Shown here: in pieces, positions 8,516 to 17,492 of the stretch | Layout of the letters: each line of letters opens with the position of its first letter | Position numbering within the stretch: position 1 is the stretch's first letter | Source: Nocardia kruczakiae NBRC 101016 | GTDB taxonomy: Bacteria; Actinomycetota; Actinomycetes; Mycobacteriales; Mycobacteriaceae | NCBI RefSeq assembly: GCF_001612965.1 | Contig: NZ_BDBL01000015.1 | Coordinates: forward strand, 112,413-176,412 | Direction of reading: 5' to 3' | DNA: 64,000 bases | Notes under the pieces: model-generated | The model's database searches: none | Told to the model about the DNA's origin: nothing | The model's input: only the letters and a program-made list of their open reading frames with translations | Position numbers and translations under genes: made by a program

Positions 8516-8773
8516 TCACGGAACGCAATTTACGTCGTGATTGTTCGGTGAGAACCTGCGACGACTCTGAAGCTCTGCTTCAGAAGTGTCGTCGAGCATC
8601 TGCCTCACAACGAGGATCGAGATAGCGAAATACCCACATGCGGGGCACTTTTCGAAGAAGTTCAGAATCTCATGGGCAGCAACACGCACCGGAGCGTCAC
8701 GACCACTCGAAATCGAGGTATACGAAAAACGTGACGGCGCAACGTATTCAGCAGCGCGACGAACCGTCCTCAC
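8516..8773 (-). CDS. small hypothetical protein coupled to the end of the mce operon
   Basis: Eighty-five codons beginning with GTG at 8773, which overlaps the TGA of the upstream ATPase gene in a GTGA arrangement, the same coupling used throughout this operon. The central part reads AHEILNFFEKCPACGYFAIS and LVVRQMLDDTSEAEL, with one CxxC pair. Codon third positions are less GC-rich than in the mce genes, so it could be a chance frame. No family recognised. Confidence 0.4.
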   Translation of the reverse strand: MRTVRRAAEYVAPSRFSYTSISSGRDAPVRVAAHEILNFFEKCPACGYFAISILVVRQMLDDTSEAELQSRRRFSPNNHDVNCVP

Positions 8774-9786
8774 CGCGGCGTGTAGGCCAGCATGACTTGA
8801 GTATCGCTGTTCTGGTCCATGGATTCTCCGATGGCGAGCTGGGCCTGCTGCGGCAGCGTGTGCATGATCTCGAGGACCCGGCGGCGGCGGCGTTCCACGG
8901 CCTGACGCACCGGCATACCCGGCTGCGCCTTCATCTGCGGCGGAATACCCTCGACCTCGTCGATACCCGAGTCGTAATGGCCGGCGTCGGCGAGGGCCTG
9001 CTCGCGCGCCATCTGGGCCTCGTCCTTCTCCTCCGACATACCGATCGGACCGACCATGCGGCCGTTGAGGAACTGCTTGACCACCGGCTCCTCCGACGTC
9101 AGCAACACCTCGCGCGGACCGAACATCACCAGCTGACGGCGGAACAGCATGCCGATGTTGTCGGGCACGCTACGCGCCAGGTTGATGTTGTGGGTCACGA
9201 TCAGAATCGTCGCGTCGATCTGCGCGTTGATATCGATCAGCAGCTGCGACAGATACGTCGTACGCACCGGGTCCAGACCCGAGTCCGGCTCGTCGACGAG
9301 GATGATCTGCGGGTCCAGCACCAGCGCACGGGCCAGGCCGGCACGCTTGCGCATACCACCGGAGATCTCACCGGGCAGCTTGCCCTCGGCGCCGAGCAGA
9401 CCCGTCAGCTCGAGCTTCTCCATCACGATCTGCCTGATCTCGGACTCGCTCTTCTTCGTGTGTTCCCGCAGCGGGAAGGCCACGTTGTCGAACAGGTTCA
9501 TCGAACCGAACAGCGCGCCGTCCTGGAACAGAACGCCGAACAACTTGCGGATCTCGTAGAGCTCCTTGTTCGAACAGGTGGTGATGTCGGTCCCGTCGAT
9601 GAAGATCGAGCCCCGCTCGGGGCGCAGCAGACCGATCAACGACTTCAAAAACACCGACTTACCCGTACCGGACGGGCCGAGCAGAGCACTGACTTCCCCC
9701 GGAGGCAGCGTCAGAGTGACGTCCTGCCAAATACGCTGGGAACCGAAAGATTTCGTAACACTCTCGGTTTTGACCTCAACACCCAC
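8770..9786 (-). CDS. mceG: MceG/MlaF-like ABC transporter ATP-binding protein
   Basis: A 338-residue ATPase that should energise the Mce lipid importer by docking on the YrbE permeases. Walker A is GPSGTGKS (about residue 37), the signature is ISGGMRKR, Walker B and D-loop are IILVDEPDSGLDP, and the switch His is in VTHNI. The C-terminal extension of about 80 residues with RRRRRVLEI is typical of actinobacterial Mkl/MceG rather than Gram-negative MlaF. GTG start at 9786 is preceded by AAGGGA. In M. tuberculosis the MceG gene lies away from the mce operons; here it is the last clear gene of one, 30 bp after the mce-associated gene. Confidence 0.92.
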   Translation of the reverse strand: MGVEVKTESVTKSFGSQRIWQDVTLTLPPGEVSALLGPSGTGKSVFLKSLIGLLRPERGSIFIDGTDITTCSNKELYEIRKLFGVLFQDGALFGSMNLFDNVAFPLREHTKKSESEIRQIVMEKLELTGLLGAEGKLPGEISGGMRKRAGLARALVLDPQIILVDEPDSGLDPVRTTYLSQLLIDINAQIDATILIVTHNINLARSVPDNIGMLFRRQLVMFGPREVLLTSEEPVVKQFLNGRMVGPIGMSEEKDEAQMAREQALADAGHYDSGIDEVEGIPPQMKAQPGMPVRQAVERRRRRVLEIMHTLPQQAQLAIGESMDQNSDTQVMLAYTPR

Positions 9787-9816
9787 GACAATCCCTTCTC
9801 GATATCAGTGCGCAGA

Positions 9817-10440
9817 TCAGCGCGGCGCACTACCCAGCGCGGAGTCGATTCCGCTGATCTCGGTGATTGTCCAGTTCTTGCCACTGTCGATGCTGAGTTT
9901 GTAGGTTGCCGTCGATTGCACGCCGTCGGGAGCCTGGACATTTTTGGTGAGCACGTCGACGAAACAGATCACATGGAACACACCGTTGGACTCCGACTCC
10001 GTCTTCGCAGCGATCGGGTGGGCGGTGGATGACCATTGAAGCGGTCCGATGAGCTGCTCCATGGACGTAGCGGCCTTGCTCAACCGGTCGGTCAGTTCGG
10101 GCGTGGTGTTCTTCGTCAACCTGCCGCGCCACTCCTGAGTGTTCTGAAAACTCATCTGCGCCGCACCGGTCGCGTAGTCGAGGGCGACCTGTTCCGCGTG
10201 CCGCTGATTCGCTGCGTCGGCGTCCCGACGATCGAGCCCGTCGGCGGCCGAATGCCACTTCCAGCCGAGCACTGCGATAACGACGGATACCACCACAGCC
10301 GCCAGGATCGCCCCGGCCCTGCGCGTCACAATAGGTCGACGACTGTTCCGCCGCCACACCGCATTTCCTTCCGCGCGATCGGCGACTTCTGTGTTCTCGT
10401 TCTCTTCGATGACCGCTGTGGCCGATGACTTCTCCGGCAT
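9817..10440 (-). CDS. Mce-associated membrane protein
   Basis: A 207-residue protein with a charged N-terminus, one transmembrane helix (AGAILAAVVVSVVIAVLGWK, about residues 42-62) and an extracytoplasmic SnoaL-like domain: GAAQMSFQNTQEWRGRLTKN and a C-terminal beta strand region ending DSGKNWTITEISGID. This is the layout of the Mam/OmamA proteins that stabilise Mce complexes. ATG 10440 follows GGAAGG; an in-frame TTG one codon earlier is less likely. It sits 27 bp after mceF. Confidence 0.85.
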   Translation of the reverse strand: MPEKSSATAVIEENENTEVADRAEGNAVWRRNSRRPIVTRRAGAILAAVVVSVVIAVLGWKWHSAADGLDRRDADAANQRHAEQVALDYATGAAQMSFQNTQEWRGRLTKNTTPELTDRLSKAATSMEQLIGPLQWSSTAHPIAAKTESESNGVFHVICFVDVLTKNVQAPDGVQSTATYKLSIDSGKNWTITEISGIDSALGSAPR

Positions 10441-10467
10441 CAACCTGTTCCTTCCGATTCGGGACTT

Positions 10468-11433
10468 CTAATTAGGGGGCGAGACCGCTGGGACGTGCAC
10501 GGTGAGTGCGCCAGGAGGATCCGTGGCAGCGAGCACGCGGCCCAGTAGGCTTCCGAGGTCGACCGTTCGCAGTGCGGCGCCGCCGGCCTGGGCAGCGGGC
10601 AAGAGATTTACGCCGATAACCTTCAGATCGGATGCCGTGTGATCGAGAAATTTTTGTAGTTCGCCGAAGAGCGGACTGGCACCGTCGCGAATACCATCCA
10701 GCAACGGCCCGCGCCGCATCGCGTCGCGCACCGAGTTCAGCAGATCCTGGAATCCGACGCCGAAACCGGCGAGCTGCGGACTCGTCGCAGCGAGGCTTGC
10801 GGGGACATCGCCGGATCGCATCAGCAACGGCTGTAGCGTGCTGAGCAGGGTGACCAAGTTGTCGGTCTGCTCGGTGAATTCGGCTGCGAGCAAGGAGCCG
10901 GCGCGGTTGAGGTCGCCGATCACTTGCACACCACCAGGCAGGCCGACATCGAGAGCGTGAAAGATCCCCTGGACCTGATCAGGGGCGACCTGCTGTAGCA
11001 GGTGCGTCAGCCGGGCCGAGAGTTCCTCGAACGTGGTCGGGACCGAAACTCGGTCCGCCGCGACCTGCGCACCGTCAGCCAGGTAGGGCCCGTTCGCGGT
11101 GTCGGGAAGCACGGAGATGTACGACTCGCCGAGCGCGGACAGATTGTCGATCCGGAACCAGCTTCGCACGGGAATGTGATGGGAGTCCTCATAGCGAAGG
11201 GCGAGCCGGACGCCGCCTGCCACGGGCGTGATCGCGGTGACCTTTCCGATGGGCACGCCGCGCAGCAAGACGCGGGCGCCGACCAGGACGCCGTTGGTGT
11301 CCGGCACTGTCATGGTGGCCGTGCGGGTGTCGCGGAATCGGTCGACATCCAGGCCGACGCGCTGGATATAGAGCAACGACAACGCGGTCAAGGCCGTCAT
11401 GGCCACCACCGAGACACGGGTGCGGGTGATCAT
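10468..11433 (-). CDS. mceF: Mce family protein, MceF position
   Basis: A 321-residue MCE protein: a single N-terminal helix (SVVAMTALTALSLLYI), then the MlaD-type beta domain with GVLVGARVLLRGVPIGKV (about 48-66) and LGESYISVLPDT, then a long helical part that builds the periplasmic tunnel of the importer. The sixth and last mce gene of the operon. Its ATG overlaps the mceE stop in ATGA (11430-11433). Confidence 0.9.
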   Translation of the reverse strand: MITRTRVSVVAMTALTALSLLYIQRVGLDVDRFRDTRTATMTVPDTNGVLVGARVLLRGVPIGKVTAITPVAGGVRLALRYEDSHHIPVRSWFRIDNLSALGESYISVLPDTANGPYLADGAQVAADRVSVPTTFEELSARLTHLLQQVAPDQVQGIFHALDVGLPGGVQVIGDLNRAGSLLAAEFTEQTDNLVTLLSTLQPLLMRSGDVPASLAATSPQLAGFGVGFQDLLNSVRDAMRRGPLLDGIRDGASPLFGELQKFLDHTASDLKVIGVNLLPAAQAGGAALRTVDLGSLLGRVLAATDPPGALTVHVPAVSPPN

Positions 11434-12446
11434 CGAACTGCTCCCAGCATGCGCAGAATGGATGTCGCGTCACCGATGAGCTCGTCACCGTTGCCGCTGC
11501 TCACCGAGGTGACGTTCACAGCGGGATGTTGCGCGAAGGGCAGCAGCGTGGTGCGAAGGAAGTTGTTTATCCGCACCATGGTCGCGGGCGCGCCGTCCCA
11601 GATGCCGCGTCCTGATTCCGCCGTTCCGGCCAGTGAATTCAACATCGGAGTGAGCCAGAGCCCACCTTCGAAGATGGATCCGACCGACGGTAGCAGCGTG
11701 CTGATGTGAGCGACGACGGCGCGCGCCACATTGTGCCAGTAGTAGGCGCCCTGCTCACCGAAGGCGGCCTGCCATTCGGTGGCCTTGTCGTCGACCGCAG
11801 TCGCGGTGTCGTTGAATCCGTTCAGCAGTCGATCGAGTTCCGCAGTGCCGGAAGCCAGATCGGACATGTCCGCCGCGACAGTGGAAGCCATTCGCCTGAC
11901 GTCGGCAAGCGCCGGCATGGTCCGGTTCAAGGTTGCCATGGTGTCCTGCATCTTCTGGATGCTGCCGCCGTTGACGAAATAGGCGAGCACCGCGATGGTG
12001 TCCTCCAATTGTGGTGGTGACGTGGTGCGATTCATGGGGATCACCCCGCCCGGGCCGAGGAAGCCCTGATCGGGGTCTCTGTCGGTGTTCGGGATCAGCG
12101 CGATGTAGGTGTCGCCGAGCAGAGTGTTCTGCCGAATGATCGCACCGGCGTCGCCGGGCACCTTGGTGTTCCCGCTGAGCCCGACGGTGACATCGACCCC
12201 GTCCGGGGTAGATGTCAGCGCTTTTACCTGCCCTACGCGCAACCCGTCGAAGAGGACGTCCGCGCCGGAGGGCAAATTCATGACATTGTCGAATTTGACG
12301 GTCACCGTGTAGTCGGTGTGTACGCCCGCACGAACAGAAGGAAGATCGTTGGGGCCCAGGGAACATCCGGCAACCGATAGTGCGATCACTGTTCCCACGG
12401 CGATGGCGGATACCCGCAACCCGCGGCCGATTTCGGAACTTCTCAC
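11430..12446 (-). CDS. mceE: Mce family lipoprotein, MceE position
   Basis: A 338-residue MCE protein with a lipobox, ALSVAGC (about residues 19-25), so it is anchored by lipid rather than a helix, as expected of the fifth Mce. The MCE domain follows: SGADVLFDGLRVGQVKAL and LLGDTYIALIPNT. The C-terminal helical region reaches DELIGDATSILRMLGAVR. GTG start at 12446 overlaps the mceD TGA (GTGA). It should be one of six subunits of the lipid tunnel spanning the envelope. Confidence 0.9.
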   Translation of the reverse strand: MRSSEIGRGLRVSAIAVGTVIALSVAGCSLGPNDLPSVRAGVHTDYTVTVKFDNVMNLPSGADVLFDGLRVGQVKALTSTPDGVDVTVGLSGNTKVPGDAGAIIRQNTLLGDTYIALIPNTDRDPDQGFLGPGGVIPMNRTTSPPQLEDTIAVLAYFVNGGSIQKMQDTMATLNRTMPALADVRRMASTVAADMSDLASGTAELDRLLNGFNDTATAVDDKATEWQAAFGEQGAYYWHNVARAVVAHISTLLPSVGSIFEGGLWLTPMLNSLAGTAESGRGIWDGAPATMVRINNFLRTTLLPFAQHPAVNVTSVSSGNGDELIGDATSILRMLGAVR

Positions 12447-13525
12447 GACGCCCTCCGAACGATCAGGGACAGCAGATTCACTGTGCCCGGGGCGAATTGG
12501 TTGTTTACGCACTGCGGCCCGAGCAGTTCGCACGCGGCGGCGTCCACCGGAACCGATGGCGGCTGGTATGGCACCGACAATCCACCGCCGGAGTCGGCCT
12601 GGTAGTTCGCGGCGGTGACGATCGCCGGGACGGTTCCGTACAATTTCGCGAGATCCGGTGCGCGGGTGGCGGCCAGATGAATCAGTTCGGCGACCGGTCC
12701 CTGCATGAACGGCCACAGTTGTTCGCCGTAGTGGCGCTGGATGTCGTAGATGGTGGCGACCAGCCAGCCGACGCCTCGATCGAAGCGGGCGACGAACCCG
12801 AACAGTTCGGTGCCTTGGGCGGCGATTTGCGGCATCCGGTCGAGGATCGAGCTGATGCGATCCCAGTCGTGCAGGGCGTTCTCCGTCAATGGGGCCATGT
12901 TCATGATCGACGAGCCGATATCCGAGGTGACCTGGTCCGGGCTGGCGGCAGCCGAGGCCGCATGATCCAACATGGCGTGGATGGCGGGGCCTGTTCCGTC
13001 GAGTGCGGTGTCCAATCCGGCGACCGAACCTCGTACGCTCTCGTCGCTCGTCGCCGACAGCGCGTCGATGAAATCCGCTGCCGAACCGGCGATCTGGGAG
13101 ATGCTCTTCGGGGTGTAGCTGCGGCTGATGGGCACACATTGCCCCGGCCGCAGGACGGGACCGGCGGTGTAGTTGCCCACCAGTTCCAGGCTGCGGTCGG
13201 CGAGAAGCGATTTCGAGCGGGTGACCACCCGCACGTCCGCGGGGTAGCGTCGACCGCCGTCGAGGGCGAACTCGACGCGCACGTGGTCACCTCGCTCGGT
13301 CACGGCCCGTACCTTGCCGACCCGAAAGCCCATCTGCGTCACCGGGTTACCGGGGTACAGGCCGATGGCATCGGGCATATCGACGCAGTAGCCATCGCTT
13401 GCCGCGACCGGTGCGGTGCCGACCGATCCCGTACCGCGGGCGTAGTGCACCACTGCGGTCGTGGCGAGTGCGGCTGTGGTGGCGAGCGCCAGTGTCACTA
13501 CCGTGGCTCGTTTGGATACGCGCAT
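12443..13525 (-). CDS. mceD: Mce family protein, MceD position
   Basis: A 360-residue MCE protein with an N-terminal helix (VVTLALATTAALATTAVV) and MCE domain (LYPGNPVTQMGFRVGKVRAV, then LLADRSLELVGNYTAG). Cys residues near the end (AACELLGPQCVNNQ) could form a disulfide. ATG at 13525 starts one base after the mceC stop; an upstream in-frame ATG lies inside mceC and is not used here. Part of the coupled mce operon. Confidence 0.9.
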   Translation of the reverse strand: MRVSKRATVVTLALATTAALATTAVVHYARGTGSVGTAPVAASDGYCVDMPDAIGLYPGNPVTQMGFRVGKVRAVTERGDHVRVEFALDGGRRYPADVRVVTRSKSLLADRSLELVGNYTAGPVLRPGQCVPISRSYTPKSISQIAGSAADFIDALSATSDESVRGSVAGLDTALDGTGPAIHAMLDHAASAAASPDQVTSDIGSSIMNMAPLTENALHDWDRISSILDRMPQIAAQGTELFGFVARFDRGVGWLVATIYDIQRHYGEQLWPFMQGPVAELIHLAATRAPDLAKLYGTVPAIVTAANYQADSGGGLSVPYQPPSVPVDAAACELLGPQCVNNQFAPGTVNLLSLIVRRAS

Positions 13526-13526
13526 A

Positions 13527-14540
13527 TCAGCACTCCCGCCCGGGTATCGGAATACACAGAGAACTGGCCAGCACACCGCCGCCGAATTCGGCCATGCCCG
13601 CCGGCGTCAGCCATTGCTCGAGTTGTCCGCGCAGCTGCGTGAGATTGTCGATGGCCGGACCGAGGTGCTGCCGCATTTCGGTGATCAGATCCCGCAGATC
13701 GCGGAAGTGGGCGAAGACTTCCTCGGAGTGGGCCAGATAATACGACTCCAGCGGTTGCAGCCTCGACAGCGCACTGCCGAGTAGTTCGTACGCGTAGTTG
13801 AATCCCGCCGCATTGTTTTGATAGGTGGTGAGAACGGTGTCGATCTTGCCGATCAATTCGAAGATGAACCCGCGGTTGGCGTTGAATGTCTGTAGATACT
13901 CGGCAGCCAATGCTGCCACCTGGTGAATCTGCTGCCGTTGCCGATCGAGGACTTCCGCGACGGAGTTCATGCCGTTGACGATCGTGCCCAGCGAGGTGGT
14001 ATTCGCCTGCAGTGCTTGTGCGACCTGGCGCAGATTGGCGTTCATGGTCGCGGCATCCACATGGTCGGTGACAGTGGGTGCGCTCTGCAGCACATCACCG
14101 ATCGAGTACGGCATCGCGACCCGGTCCACCGGAATCACGCCGTTGTGGTCGGTACGGGAACCGAGCGGGATGAGCGATACCGCGTAGCCACCGACAGGGG
14201 TCAGCATTCGCACCTCGATGCGGGACTGGTCACCGACGTGAATGGTGTGGTCGATTCGAGCGCGCACGGTCACGGTGGAAGCGCCGATGGCTATGTCGGA
14301 GACCTTGCCCACGCTGATGCCGGCGACACGGACGTCGGCACCGGGTTCGACGGCGGAAGCATCGGTTGTCTCGAAGGCGATGGTCTGCTGTCCGGGCGGA
14401 TGCAGGTACAGCCCGGCGAAACCGACGACGACGACCATCGTGGCGCCGACGACAGCGGTTCCCAGGAGCACGTCGTTGTGCCACACCGTGCGTGCCCGGT
14501 CGCGCAGTCCCCTTCTACCCCTTGTTATTTGGCGTTGCAC
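13527..14540 (-). CDS. mceC: Mce family protein, MceC position
   Basis: A 337-residue MCE protein: basic N-terminus, membrane helix (GTAVVGATMVVVVGFAGLYL), MCE domain (VEPGADVRVAGISVGKVSDI and LTPVGGYAVSLIPLG), then long helices with heptad-like QVAQALQANTTSL and a C-terminal CIPIPGREC. GTG start at 14540 overlaps the end of mceB by 16 bases. It should oligomerise with the other five Mce proteins. Confidence 0.9.
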   Translation of the reverse strand: MQRQITRGRRGLRDRARTVWHNDVLLGTAVVGATMVVVVGFAGLYLHPPGQQTIAFETTDASAVEPGADVRVAGISVGKVSDIAIGASTVTVRARIDHTIHVGDQSRIEVRMLTPVGGYAVSLIPLGSRTDHNGVIPVDRVAMPYSIGDVLQSAPTVTDHVDAATMNANLRQVAQALQANTTSLGTIVNGMNSVAEVLDRQRQQIHQVAALAAEYLQTFNANRGFIFELIGKIDTVLTTYQNNAAGFNYAYELLGSALSRLQPLESYYLAHSEEVFAHFRDLRDLITEMRQHLGPAIDNLTQLRGQLEQWLTPAGMAEFGGGVLASSLCIPIPGREC

Positions 14541-15532
14541 AGTACGACCTCACTACCATTGAGCAGGACCTCCATATCGGGCGGCAGGTGCGCGTGCCCG
14601 TTGCTGCATCGAGCGTTCTCCGGACGAGGGTGCGCGACCTGCAGCCCGGCCAGCGCACCCGGCATCAGCCGAAACGAATCCACGGCCTCGGTGAGCGAGG
14701 CGAATGCGTGGCCGACCAACGCGTCCACGTCCAGGTCGCTGCGAAATCCCAGCGCCGCGAGCAGTCGCTCGATCGGCTCGACCAGCGCCGGGCCGGCCGA
14801 TGCGGTCTTGGGGAACTCGTCGAGCACCGTCATGGCGTTGCTGATGGGCAGACTCATGGCCTTCAGGAACTCGATCACATACGGTGACCGGCCGCCCATG
14901 GAGTCGGCGATCCGCGCGACGTTGCCGGTCAGGGTAGAGATCAGCCGCTGACGGTCCTGGGCGTAGGAGGCCAGCCGCTGCGCACTGTCCAACATCGGCG
15001 CCAGCCCTCCGCCATCGCCCTGCAGCACCGCGATGGCGTTCTCGGCGAAAGCATTGATCTGGTCGGTGTTCATGGTCGACAAGACCGGCTGCAAACCGTT
15101 GAACAGGGAAGTGATGTCGAACGAGGGGCGCGTGGCCGAGGCACTCAGGTGATCGACCGGTTTCCCGGGTTGCGCACCCAAGCCGACATCGATGAAGCGG
15201 ACCCCGGTCAGGTTCTGATACTTGATCGCGAGCGTGGTGGTATCGGTGAGCTGATACCGGCGTTCCATCGAGAAGGTGACCCGCGCGGCCATCCCAGCGC
15301 CCTGATGGATCAGTTCGACGCCCGTTACTTTGCCGATACGCAACCCCTCGAGCCGCACATCGCCGTTCACGCGGAGGCCGGAAACGTCGGTGAATTCGGC
15401 GGAGTAACCACGGGTGCTCTGCTCGACCGGGTTGCGCATCGCGTTGAGCACGATCACGAAGAGCAACACGGTCACCACGGCCACCGCCGCGAGTTTGATT
15501 GCGGCCCAGAGTCGTCCGCGTCCGCTCGCCAT
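14525..15532 (-). CDS. mceB: Mce family protein, MceB position
   Basis: A 335-residue MCE protein with membrane helix LAAVAVVTVLLFVIVLNAM, MCE domain (GLRVNGDVRLEGLRIGKVTG and NLTGVRFIDVGLG) and the helical C-terminal region (DQINAFAENAIAVLQGDGGG) characteristic of MceB-type sequences. Its ATG shares a base with the mceA stop (TGATG at 15530-15534), so translation is coupled. Confidence 0.9.
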   Translation of the reverse strand: MASGRGRLWAAIKLAAVAVVTVLLFVIVLNAMRNPVEQSTRGYSAEFTDVSGLRVNGDVRLEGLRIGKVTGVELIHQGAGMAARVTFSMERRYQLTDTTTLAIKYQNLTGVRFIDVGLGAQPGKPVDHLSASATRPSFDITSLFNGLQPVLSTMNTDQINAFAENAIAVLQGDGGGLAPMLDSAQRLASYAQDRQRLISTLTGNVARIADSMGGRSPYVIEFLKAMSLPISNAMTVLDEFPKTASAGPALVEPIERLLAALGFRSDLDVDALVGHAFASLTEAVDSFRLMPGALAGLQVAHPRPENARCSNGHAHLPPDMEVLLNGSEVVLCNAK

Positions 15533-16620
15533 CAGTGTCCCCCTCGCGCCGGTCCGGAGAGCGCGCCGAGCTGTGCCAGCGGTCCGGCGAGCGCCGGTAC
15601 ACCGTCCAGCACGACCCGCAGTTGCAGCGTCTTCTGCTCCGGGGTGCCGCTGAACGACGATTCGATCCTGTCGACGGCGGCGTTCAGTTCGCTCATTCGG
15701 CCGTTGCCGAGCAGGCCGGGCAGTGGAGCGACGACCTCGTTCACCGATGCGGTGACCGGGGTCAGTTCGCTGTCGTGCGAGGCCAGCAGGGAGCCGGCCA
15801 AGCCGAAAAGGTCCGATGCCGCCAGGGTCAACGCTTGATCGGTTTCGGACATGAAGGCGTCGTCCACACCGGTGCTTCCGTCCGGGCGCTTGTTGTAGGC
15901 GCTGTTGTAGATCGCATACAAGGCGTCGGCCGCGCCCCGGCCGAAGGCCGGTAGCTGTGTCAGCACGTCGTTGGCACGGATCAGCAACTCGACCGGCATG
16001 TGCTGCTGGGTGCGTGACATCTGCTGGGCGATGATCACGCCGGTGCGAATCAACGGTGCCAGGCCGTTGGCATAGGTCATCATCTTGTTCAACGTGGCGA
16101 TCATGCTCGAGGTGAGCGTGCCGTCCACGACCGTCGATACCTGCTCCAGCATCGTGGACATGGTGAAATCGGGTGCTGTGGTGCGCTGTAGGACCTCGCC
16201 GCTGGTGAGGGCCGCACCGCCGGGACGTTCGATCAGGTTCACCGCGGTGACACCGAAGTAGTTCTCCGGCCGGAAATCGACATCGAGACTGTCGGTGAGG
16301 ATCGTGTCCATCTTCTGGTCGAGCACGAGAGCCACTTTCACGGTGCCGGAGCCGAGCGCGGTGACCTCGGTGACCTTGCCGACCTCAGCGCCACGGACGA
16401 GCACCTTCGATCCGGCTTCGACACCCGGTCCCAGCGCGGGTACCACGATTTGCAGCCGGATCCCCTGCGGCGCTGTCACTTTCGAATAGGCCCAGGATCC
16501 CGCGATTACCGCGATCACCATCACGAGCGCCGCGGCGCCGCCACACAGCGCCAGTACCCGTAGTTGGCGGCCCCGGTCGCCTCGGATGAAGTCTTGATTG
16601 ATATGTCTGGCCATATTCAT
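15532..16620 (-). CDS. mceA: Mce family protein, MceA position
   Basis: A 362-residue MCE protein, the first mce gene of the operon. It has an N-terminal helix (VLALCGGAAALVMVIAVIAG), the MCE domain (VEAGSKVLVRGAEVGKVTEV, then YFGVTAVNLIE) and long helical tail. ATG 16620 (MNMARH) overlaps the yrbEB stop as ATGA, which favours it over the ATG two codons later. Mce proteins form the substrate-carrying channel and contact the YrbE permeases in the inner membrane. Confidence 0.9.
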   Translation of the reverse strand: MNMARHINQDFIRGDRGRQLRVLALCGGAAALVMVIAVIAGSWAYSKVTAPQGIRLQIVVPALGPGVEAGSKVLVRGAEVGKVTEVTALGSGTVKVALVLDQKMDTILTDSLDVDFRPENYFGVTAVNLIERPGGAALTSGEVLQRTTAPDFTMSTMLEQVSTVVDGTLTSSMIATLNKMMTYANGLAPLIRTGVIIAQQMSRTQQHMPVELLIRANDVLTQLPAFGRGAADALYAIYNSAYNKRPDGSTGVDDAFMSETDQALTLAASDLFGLAGSLLASHDSELTPVTASVNEVVAPLPGLLGNGRMSELNAAVDRIESSFSGTPEQKTLQLRVVLDGVPALAGPLAQLGALSGPARGGH

Positions 16621-17492
16621 CCCCTGAATGGAAGTTCGGGGTTGAGGCCCCAGATGGCAACTGTCATCAGAAAATTGAGAACGACGATGGCGACCAGGCT
16701 CGCCCGGATGGCACGCCCGGAGGCGATTCCGACGCCCTCGGGTCCACCTGCGGCGAAATAGCCGTAGTAGCAATGGATCATGGTCACCATGGCGCAGAAC
16801 ACGAGCGCCTTGGCCACGGACGCGACAAGATCACCGGCATTGACGAACTGGGCGAAGTAATGGTCGTACGTACCCGAGGGCTGCCCGTACCCGATCTTGA
16901 TGATCAGGCCACCGGTGATGAAGCTGACCACGATGGCCATCAGATAGCCCGGCAGTACCACCAGCATGCCGCCGACCAGACGGGTTCCCACCACGAACGG
17001 AATCGCTTGCAGCCCCATCGATTCGGTGGCATCGATCTCCTCCGAGATGCGCATGGCGCCGATCTCGGCGGTCATCCGGCAGCCGGCCTGGGCGGCGAAG
17101 CCGATCCCGGTGATGATCGGCGCGATCACCCTGATGTTGCCGAACGAGCCGATGATGCCCGTCAACGCGCCGAACCCGAGCAGATCGAAGGCCATGAACG
17201 CCTGAATCGCCACCACCGCGCCGACCGCGACGCCCAAAAAGAACATCAAGCTCAGCACGCCACCGTCGACGATGAGCGAGCCGCTGCCCCAGGCCATGTC
17301 GCTCATGGTCTTGAGCGTCTGCTTGGAGTAATGCCGCACCGTCTTCGGCAGGGACGTCAGCGTCTTCCAGGTGAACGCCACGATCTGCCCGAACTCGTAC
17401 ACGAGGCCCAGCAGCGAGCTGGTCGCAGCGCGCCCGGTGCGCGCCAGTGGTCCGGGCCGGGTCAGCGGGTAATTCAGACTGTCGATACTCAT
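16617..17492 (-). CDS. yrbEB: MlaE/YrbE family permease, second subunit
   Basis: A 291-residue MlaE-family permease with about five membrane helices. Conserved family segments include IIGSFGNIRVIAPIITGIGF, AAQAGCRMTAEIGAMRISEE (the cytoplasmic coupling segment with EIGAMR..EEIDA that contacts the ATPase) and GGPEGVGIASGRAIR near the end. It pairs with the upstream YrbEA to form the Mce importer core. ATG 17492 overlaps the yrbEA stop (ATGA). Confidence 0.93.
   Translation of the reverse strand: MSIDSLNYPLTRPGPLARTGRAATSSLLGLVYEFGQIVAFTWKTLTSLPKTVRHYSKQTLKTMSDMAWGSGSLIVDGGVLSLMFFLGVAVGAVVAIQAFMAFDLLGFGALTGIIGSFGNIRVIAPIITGIGFAAQAGCRMTAEIGAMRISEEIDATESMGLQAIPFVVGTRLVGGMLVVLPGYLMAIVVSFITGGLIIKIGYGQPSGTYDHYFAQFVNAGDLVASVAKALVFCAMVTMIHCYYGYFAAGGPEGVGIASGRAIRASLVAIVVLNFLMTVAIWGLNPELPFRG

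Noticed and set aside
12380..13642. Long plus-strand open frame across mceD and mceE
   Set aside because: No domain, low-complexity Arg/Gly/His composition, and it is antisense to clear Mce proteins.
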